Part shown: positions 57,293 through 64,000 of the stretch, piece after piece
How the letters are laid out: every line of letters starts with the position of its first letter
Position numbering within the stretch: position 1 is the stretch's first letter
Assembly (NCBI GenBank): GCA_043228905.1
Contig: JBHGNT010000003.1
Span: 8,866,001-8,930,000 of the forward strand
Direction of reading: 5' to 3'
DNA from: Azolla caroliniana
Taxonomy: Eukaryota > Polypodiophyta
Length of the DNA: 64,000 nucleotides
Position numbers and translations under genes: made by a program
The notes under the pieces: generated by a model
The model's input: the letters and a program-made list of their open reading frames with translations, nothing else
Database searches by the model: none
Told to the model about the DNA's origin: nothing

Positions 57293-57716
57293 CTCCCTCT
57301 CAAGATGGGCGAAAAATATCCACTAAGCCCATCTTGTCACACAATCTAGTAAGACTTACTTGCTCAAGTCCCTTTATAAAGGCCAAGATCTGGCCGTTGG
57401 GTTAACTAGCTATTGGAGCTAACTAGCCGTTGGGCTAGCCGCTATAACTTTTAATCATTCAACACTCCCTCTCAAGATGGGCGAAAAATATCCACTAAGC
57501 CCATCTTGTCACACAATCTAGTAAGACTTACTTGCTCAAGTCCCTTTATAAAGGCCAAGATCTGGCCGTTGGGTTAACTAGCTATTGGAGCTAACTAGCC
57601 GTTGGGCTAGCCGCTATAACTTTTAATCATTCAACACTCCCTCTCAAGATGGACGAAAAATATCCACTAAGCCCATCTTGTCACACAATCTAGTAAGACT
57701 TACTTGCTCAAGTCCC
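57201..57716 (-). repeat. Triplicated 172-bp block at the 3' end of Copia element F
   Basis: Three almost identical units at 57201-57372, 57373-57544 and 57545-57716, each from tttataaagg through the LTR edge (cattcaaca), the polypurine tract (ctccctctcaag) and the last codons of pol to ctcaagtccc. Only a few positions differ (gggcg/ggacg, tttataaag/tttgtaag), so the amplification is recent. Confidence 0.95.
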
Positions 57717-60700
57717 TTTGTAAGACAATCTGCTACTTGATGTTCAGTAGAAACATGACTCAATTTTAATATTCCATTATCAAGCTTCTCCTTGATAAAG
57801 AATCTGTCAATTTCGATGTACTTGGTCCTATCATGTTGTACCGGATTGTTGGCAATGTTGATTGCTAACTTATTGTCACACCACAACATCATCTGATTTT
57901 TTTGATTCACCTTTAGTTCTACTAAGAGAGTTCTCATCCATAACATCTCCGCAACTCCTACAACAATAGCTCTATACTCTGTGTCGTTTGTTGACCTTGC
58001 TACTACTGATTGTTTCTTGCTCTTCCAAGAGATCAGATTTCCCCCAACAAACATGCAGTATCTTGATGTGGATTTCCTATCATCAGCACAACTAGCCCAA
58101 TTTGAATCACAATAGCCCTCAATGTTAGAATGACCATGTTTTCTAAAGATCAATCCCTTCCCCAAGGCACCTTTGAGATATCTCAAAATATGGTACACTG
58201 CATCCATATGACCTTTCCTCGAATCATGCATGTAGCGACTTACCACACTTACTGCAAATGAAATAGTTGGATGGGTGTGAGTAAAATAAATCAGCCAACC
58301 CACCAATCTTTGATACCTTTCACGATCAACTTTCTCTCCTACAAGTTCAGTTAACTTGATCTTTTGGTCAATTGGAGAAGCTACGGGCCTACAACCCAAC
58401 ATTCCAGTTTTTGTGAGAAGGTCTAATACATATTTTCATTGAGATAGAACAACTTCTTCTGCTCCACGAGCTACCTCAATTCCAAGAAAGGATCGTAGCA
58501 ATCCTAAATCCTTCACATCAAACTCTTTACCCAATTTCATCTTCAGTTGCGCAATTTCTCCTTCATCGTTACCCGTGATAATTATATCATCCACATACAC
58601 AACAAGTAATGTAGTATGCTCCTTGTGTTGTTGAAAGAACACTGTATGGTCTGCATTCGTCTGTTGGTATCCCATACCCACCATAGCCCTTCTTAACCTA
58701 TCAAACCAGGCTCGAGGAGATTGCTTTAGTCCATAAAGCGGCTTCCTTAGTCTGTAAACCTTACCTACTGTTTGAATTGTACCAAAACCTGGGGGGACAT
58801 CCATGTACACTTCCTCCATCAACTCTCCATGAAGGAATGCATTTTTTACATCTAATTGATGTAATTTCCAATCCTTATTCACTGTTAAGGAAATAAGCAT
58901 TCTAACAATGCTCATCTTCGCTACAGGTGCAAAAGTCTCATCGTAGGCAATGCCATATATCTGACTATATCCTTTACCCACCAATCGTGCCTTGTATCGA
59001 TCTATTTTTCCCTTTGGGGTTTGTTTTATTGTAAATACCCATTTGTACCCAACAGCCTTCTTTCCTTGTGGTAGTGACACGATCTCCCAAGTTTTGTTCT
59101 TCTCAAGAGCTCTGAGTTCTTCTTGCATGGCTGCTTTCCATTTTGGATCTTCTTTAGCAGCTTGCCAACACTTGGGTAAAGTGACAGAGTTTAATGATGC
59201 AAATGAATGCTCTATGTGTAGGTGATATGTTAGAACAAGAGATAAACTGAGCAATATCATGAAGAAAACCATAACAATCAGGAGGAACTCCTGCATTACT
59301 GCGAGAGGTCCTCCTAAGTCCTAACCTCTATTGGAGAAGGAGAGGAAATCATATTACCTGTGATTTCTGGGTTTGGGAGTTCTATAGGTATTTCAGAAGT
59401 TGAGGTAGGTCGGGATATGGAACTTGATGGTACAAGTGGCATTGAAGACATGTTCATATTTCCTTCTTTCTGCCTCCTCTTCCTTGTATACACCTTTAGC
59501 TCCCCCTCAGCTTGAGTCCCAACACATATAAGTTCCACGTCTTCTTTTCCTTCTTCTTCCTTATCTCCTATGCTCACTTGTTTCTCAGTTGATGTAGGGA
59601 TCAACAAGGGAATTGATCCTATTTTTAGCAACCTCTCACCATTATCTCCTTCCCCCATATTTTCAGTCTCAATTAAGTCATCAAAGGGTGAAGTTACCTC
59701 TTGTTTATAATATGGCTCTGACTCTCTGAAATGAACATCCATGCTCACAAATAATCTCTTCTCTACTGGACTCTAGCAAATATAGCCTTTTTGTGTGACA
59801 GAGTATCCCACAAATACACATTTCACAGCTCTAGGATCAAGTTTTCTTATAGATGGTCTATTTTCCTTTATAAAACACACACATCCAAACACCTTCAAAT
59901 GAAGGATTCCAAAGTTATTGCCTTGCAACAACTCACATGGAGACTTCCACTCCAATACTCTAGAGGGCATCAATTGATCAATGTGGCAACCGTCAAAACT
60001 GCCTATCCCCACAACTGCTTTGGGACATTCATAGAAAACATCATGCTTCTTGTTACCTCTAGAAGATGTCTATTCTTCCTCTTTCCTACTCCATTTTGTT
60101 TTGGTGTATATGGGCATGTAGTTTGATGTTGTATTCCTTGATTTGAGAGGTATGCCCTAAATGTGATGTTTGCATACTCTGTTCCATTATCAAACATAAA
60201 CACTTTTACTATTGCACCATATTGACTTTGAACTACTCTATGAAAATCTTTAAAACAAGCAAATACTTCATTCTTTTTCCTCATCAAATATAACCAAGTC
60301 ACACGAGAGAAGAGAGACAAAATATTGATATCCATTAATAGAACTTGTGGAACATGGTCCCCAAACATCTGAGTGTATGACATCAAATGCATGGGAACTC
60401 CTATGACCTGAACTAGCATATGAGCTTTTAATAAGCTTACCAAATTCACATGCATCACAAACAAGTTTTGCTTTATTAGCCTTTTCAAAAAGGTGTAGAT
60501 ACACCCGACTCAAAACACCATAAGAGGTATGTCCCATACGTTGGTGGTAAAGTATCAACAACTCCTCATAACTCATTTTAGATCCCCTTACATATGTTCC
60601 CTCTACCATAAATGATAATGTTGAATCCAACCCTTCACGATCCAAATACCATAGTCCACTATGCCATGTGCCATATGCCATGTGCCATGTCTCCGACCTG

Positions 60701-60934
60701 TCCCTTTCTCCTGGAATATCACCTTGGGAATATCAAAAGAAACAACACATTTAGTTGGTGTATGATAGAACTTATGGATAATAGGTTTACTAGGAAAGAA
60801 GGAGCATGCAACGTATTAGACAAAGTCACAGAGTCGGTACATTTTACTGTACCTATACCCACTACAAGTTGTGTTGTAGTGTCAACAATTTGAATGCTCT
60901 CTGGCATTGCTAGGTGAGTATACATGGTGAGCAT
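57647..60934 (-). pseudogene. Pol of Copia element F (protease to RNase H)
   Basis: Read on the minus strand: protease C-half (LAMPESIQIVDTTTQLVVG), GAG-pre-integrase (YEELLILYHQRMGHTSYG, CDACEFGKLIKSSYAS), integrase (SDVWGPCSTSSINGYQYF, PYTPKQNGVGKRKNRHLLE, VFVGYSVTQKGYIC), RT (VGYKWVFTIKQTPKGKIDRY, LHQLDVKNAFLHGELMEEV, LLVVYVDDIIITGND near 58590) and RNase H (CDSNWASCADDRKSTSRY, DCLTKGLEQVS), ending DIFRPS at 57647. Stops: TGA near 58435 and TAG near 59775; frameshifts near 59310 and 60270. Confidence 0.88.
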
Positions 60935-61142
60935 TACCCGTCACATGCCTAGATGCACTAGAATCAATTATCCATTCTGGTGCATAGGAGTATTTGCGTT
61001 GCTAGTACTTGTGGCCGAATAAGCATAGGTAGCAATGTTACCTCTTGACATGAATGAAGTATCATTTGCGGCTTTTTGCTTCCTCCTAAGCATATCTAAG
61101 AGAGCTTGATCCTCTTTATTGAACACCACCTTAGTTCCTTCC

Positions 61143-61575
61143 TGTTAACTCTTCGGGCCGGACAATGGCCTAACACAGGGTGTCTACGTGAGACACTTCA
61201 CCAAAGGGTGTTACGGCAACCGGATTAGACTTCAACGCTTAATCCGACTTAGTTAAGTTACTTATTAGGATCGTCTTCATAACGCGCATAAGATATAACA
61301 ATTAAGATAGAACGACAATTGACACAGAGATATAACAACGCTTAAGCTTTCATTAATTAACCGCTAACTATTACATTGTATCCGGGCCTTTAAATAGGTT
61401 TCTGGTTTGTATTACAAAACGGTGCCATCCGCACCTGTTCGGGATCGGTCCGGATCCGGAACGGCATACCGATTCCGGTCCGTCCGTCCACACTCATAGC
61501 TTAATTACAACCACATTCCTACTACTTAATTAGCTCTCCGTTTCCCACTCTGGACTCCTTTGCCGGCCGGTAACA
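61143..61575 (-). mobile_element. Solo LTR of a third family, inserted in Copia element F
   Basis: 433 bp from TGTTAACTCTTCGGG to CCGGTAACA, with target duplication CTTCC at 61138-61142 and 61576-61580. Minus-strand TATA sequence CTATTTAAAGGCC near 61389-61401 suggests minus orientation. It lies between the protease and the gag zinc knuckle of element F. No matching second LTR occurs in the window. Confidence 0.9.
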
Positions 61576-61669
61576 CTTCCTCTTCTTTTGCTCTCATCAA
61601 GTTTGCTTAGTGACCTCCTCTTCCACCTCTTCAGCCCCCTCCCACGTCCTCCATATTCTCTCTCCTTAG

Positions 61670-62522
61670 ATGGTTTAGGGCAAACATTCTTTAAATGACC
61701 AGCTTCACCACAATTGTAGCATTTTCAATTTTCACTTCCGCTTGAATTTGACACCATTAGTGCCGATCGTACCCCTGGAAGTCCAATAATGTCAGAGAGC
61801 AGCTTCATTCTACTCTCCTCTTGTATCATAGTCGTAATTGCCTCATCAAGTGTGGGAATTTCAGCCTTGGCTAGAAGAACTGCTCTTCTTTGATCAAACG
61901 ACATGTTGAGATGTTTCAAAAATTGCATGGTTCTTCTTTCAACAGAAATTTCCTTGCTCTTACATTGAGGATCATTGCACACTATCACAAGCGAGAAATG
62001 ATCATATTCTACCCATAGACACTCCACCTCTATGGCATATTCCTGAATCATCCTATCTCCATGCTAGACGACATCTATCTCCTACTCGATTTGAAATACT
62101 CTCATGTTATTTCCCCTCCCCGCATTTGTCTTTTGCAATTTCTCCCAAATCTCCTTCACACTTAAAATTTCATCAACAGTTGTGGCGATTGATGGAACCA
62201 TGGAGTTGAGAAGCCACATGTACAAAGACATGTGGGTGGCTCTCCATGCTTTCCATTCATTGCTCGTTTTGACAGGAGGTTCTTTATCTTCTCCCATTAG
62301 GTACCCGTCAAGGCTTCCCCCTACCAAGGCACCTATAATCCGACACGACCACCTCAAGTATGTGGTTGGTCCATCGAGTTTGAACTCAATTGGGAGGAGT
62401 TCAAGTCGAGATGGTGGTTGTGTTCCTGTCACACCTCTAGATGCTACAATCTCAACCCACTTCATATATTTCACCAATGTTTTCACCTCATCCTCGTTCA
62501 ATTTTGAGAACACCTCATCCAT
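61670..62522 (-). pseudogene. Gag of Copia element F
   Basis: ATG at 62522 (MDEVFSKLNEDEVKTLVKYM). Gag core: LLPIEFKLDGPTTYLRWSC, GYLMGEDKEPP, WKAWRATHMSLYMWLLNSM, EIWEKLQKTNAGRGN. Then LWVEYDHFSLVIVCN and ISVERRTMQFLKHLNMSFDQ. Zinc knuckle CYNCGEAGHLKNVC near 61680-61720. One frame break near 62080. The PTTYLRW and LNMSFD motifs place it in the UBN2/DUF-type Copia gag group. Confidence 0.85.
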
Positions 62523-62736
62523 CTTCTCAACTTAGCCTATCTCTGCTCTCCTCTTCCGACTTCTTTTCTCAAGTCGCCTCTCAATCACATAGAATGTCAT
62601 CCCTAAAGGGAAAAATCCCCCTTTCTTCTCTTGGATGCTAGGACACTGCTATTCCAATCACCGTCATACTAGCATAAGGGTGGACCTAGGGTTTTACAAA
62701 GGGCTGATCTAGGGTTTTGTAGAGGGGCAGATCTAT

Positions 62737-62748
62737 GCTCTGATACCA
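62737..62748 (-). other. Primer binding site of Copia element F
   Basis: Plus strand gctctgatacca (initiator-Met tRNA) immediately left of the 5' LTR. Confidence 0.92.
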
Positions 62749-62915
62749 AATTGAAAAATGAGAAGGCACATTTATTCAATAATATACATTGGTATGTCAC
62801 AATAGGAGGGAGAAAATACAAAGATCACTCATATTTACATGAGGAGAAAGTTTCTCTTTATAAAGGCCAAGATCTGGCCGTTGGGCTAGCCGTTATAACT
62901 TTCAATCATTCAACA
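62749..62915 (-). repeat. 5' LTR of Copia element F
   Basis: 167 bp, from aattgaaaaatgag to cattcaaca on the plus strand; abuts the primer binding site. Confidence 0.9.
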
Positions 62916-62920
62916 GATTC

Positions 62921-64000
62921 TGCTCAAGAGTCATGGTTTTCTTTGGCCTGATCACACGTCCCTCTTTGTGACATTTGAGCGATCATTTGCATCCGTTCGA
63001 CTACTCCGAATCGTCTTTGGAAATCCCTACATTCAACATAGTTTGTTACTACACTTATGACCATCCTCGCCAAAGGTTTCCCTTGAAATCAAATCACGGA
63101 ACCAAATAACATCAACTCGTCGCCGGTTTACGGTTTCGTGAGCAAAGTCTCCAGCCAATGTCCTATTTCCGCAGCTCCGAAACCACGATTCATAATGGTT
63201 TTGTCCGCCCATACGGCCAAATTGGGCCAAATCCGTATTTGCTCTCACTTCCCGAATGACGGCGATTCCCAAGGCTTGAGTGAGTGTTAAATAATGCGAG
63301 TCCTTGAAGTTTCTCACAAACAACAAGACATATCCTCCTTGTGCCAAACCCAAGTGTGAACATTGTTTTAGGGTTAGGGTTTCTAGTGCTCTTTTTCTTC
63401 TTTTCTGTTTCTCTCTCCAAACATTATGCATATATTTGTGGCATACACTCCCTGTTGGAGTGAACCTAACGAAGCCTTCAATCGACTCCTCTACATCTAC
63501 GCGGTATCTTGTGTCTGTCTTCCCAATTGTTATTTCTGTTTCTGATCTCCTTCTCTGTCATTAATCCAGAAAGCTTAGCGTTTGTGTTTTCTAGATGGAC
63601 GTGGTGGCTTAGTTTAACAGGCTTACTATGTTGGCTATTTACCGTCAGAATGCATTTGTTTCTCGTGGTACTGGTCTGTTGATCTTCATATTTAGTATGT
63701 AATTTGCAATCTCTTGGTACTGGTCTTTGAAATCGGTGCAAATGATGATTTGAACTGACGATCCAACGCCTATGCACAGTGAGGATTTTACAAAAGAGCT
63801 TTTTAAATCTGATGCCCGTTTTCATTGTTGGAATTCCATCTAATTCTCCTCAATTTCTTACGAAATTAATGAATTTAGAGCCAAGCAAAAGTTCGAAAGA
63901 TTAGGCGAGGAATTGGTGTGTTTGGCAACGTCTGTTTTACTGTAGGTGCAGTATGGCTGCAGTGTTCATTTCTGATTTGTTGTGCGTGATTGTTTTACAT
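62921..64000. other. Right edge of the window, no gene recognised
   Basis: The first part should continue the LTR or flank of Copia element E. A minus frame of 132 codons (63033-63431) with KQKRRKRALETL and VIREVRANTDLAQFGR shows no motif I know and no supporting splice sites. The rest is AT-rich without features. Confidence 0.45.

Larger units (their letters stand above)
57093..62915 (-). mobile_element. Copia element F
   Basis: Bounded by LTRs 57093-57292 and 62749-62915 in minus orientation with target duplication GATTC (57088-57092, 62916-62920). The LTRs start TGTTGAATGATT in the element and, by the duplication and the adjacent primer site, end TTTTTCAATT, a non-canonical end. The left LTR is 33 bp longer because a taactagc/tagctaactagcc block is duplicated. 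The element carries a solo LTR insertion at 61143-61575. Confidence 0.9.

Noticed and set aside
63033-63431. 132-codon minus-strand frame as a host gene
   Set aside because: No motif, no splice support and probable position in LTR or flank of Copia E.

Overview
The window is nuclear DNA of a land plant. The evidence is one intron-rich fatty acyl reductase gene of the plant MS2/FAR2 type, surrounded by plant-style LTR retrotransposons primed by initiator-Met tRNA (TGGTATCAGAG sites), a plant L1-like LINE and chromodomain Ty3/gypsy elements. The clade cannot be fixed from sequence alone. Almost everything outside the reductase gene is mobile DNA, mostly nested and mostly broken.

Layout. 1-3830: decayed LINE (+). 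3831-4123: solo Copia LTR. 4124-6600: Ty3/gypsy gag-protease remnant (-). 6600-10440: no gene seen; it holds a TATGTG microsatellite and a duplicated block that serves as the upstream region of the reductase. 10447-14623: intact eight-exon fatty acyl reductase (608 codons, all exon phases agree). 15594-16152 plus 25986-27605: one Copia element split by a 9.8-kb DNA transposon (16153-25985). 27625-30650: Ty3/gypsy chromovirus copy A. 30796-33062: non-autonomous LTR element with a 48-bp minisatellite inside. 33108-33575: Copia integrase fragment. 33576-35413: Copia 5' half. 35414-39512 and 45492-45950: a second type of gypsy element, split by a nearly intact Copia element (39513-45491). 45950-49525: chromovirus copy B. 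49526-50621: Copia gag and LTR (-). 51790-52790: degenerate tandem repeat. 53099-57087: decayed Copia (+). 57093-62915: another Copia (-) carrying a solo LTR of a third family. 62921-64000: nothing recognised.

The most unusual object is the transposon at 16153-25985. It has 36-bp terminal inverted repeats (34/36 identical) and a short GACG target duplication in the gag gene of its Copia host. It carries two divergent genes. On the right, a single-frame 860-codon RNase-H-fold-type transposase (two nonsense codons). On the left, an intron-containing gene of at least about 960 codons that joins a ParB-like domain to a beta-order amino-methyltransferase (ADIPYG, then an NPYQKPQ segment, then DLFSGKGTT across a splice junction; four nonsense codons). 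Between them lies an array of about eight 31-bp palindromes, most on a 51-bp period, which is the sort of site a ParB-like protein might bind. I read this as a recently dead copy of a DNA transposon that encoded its own DNA-modifying and DNA-binding protein.

The retroelements give a relative order of insertion from their junctions. Several host-site duplications can be read exactly: GTACG for the young Copia, GGGGG for the non-autonomous element, GATTC for the 57-63 kb Copia and CTTCC for the solo LTR inside it.
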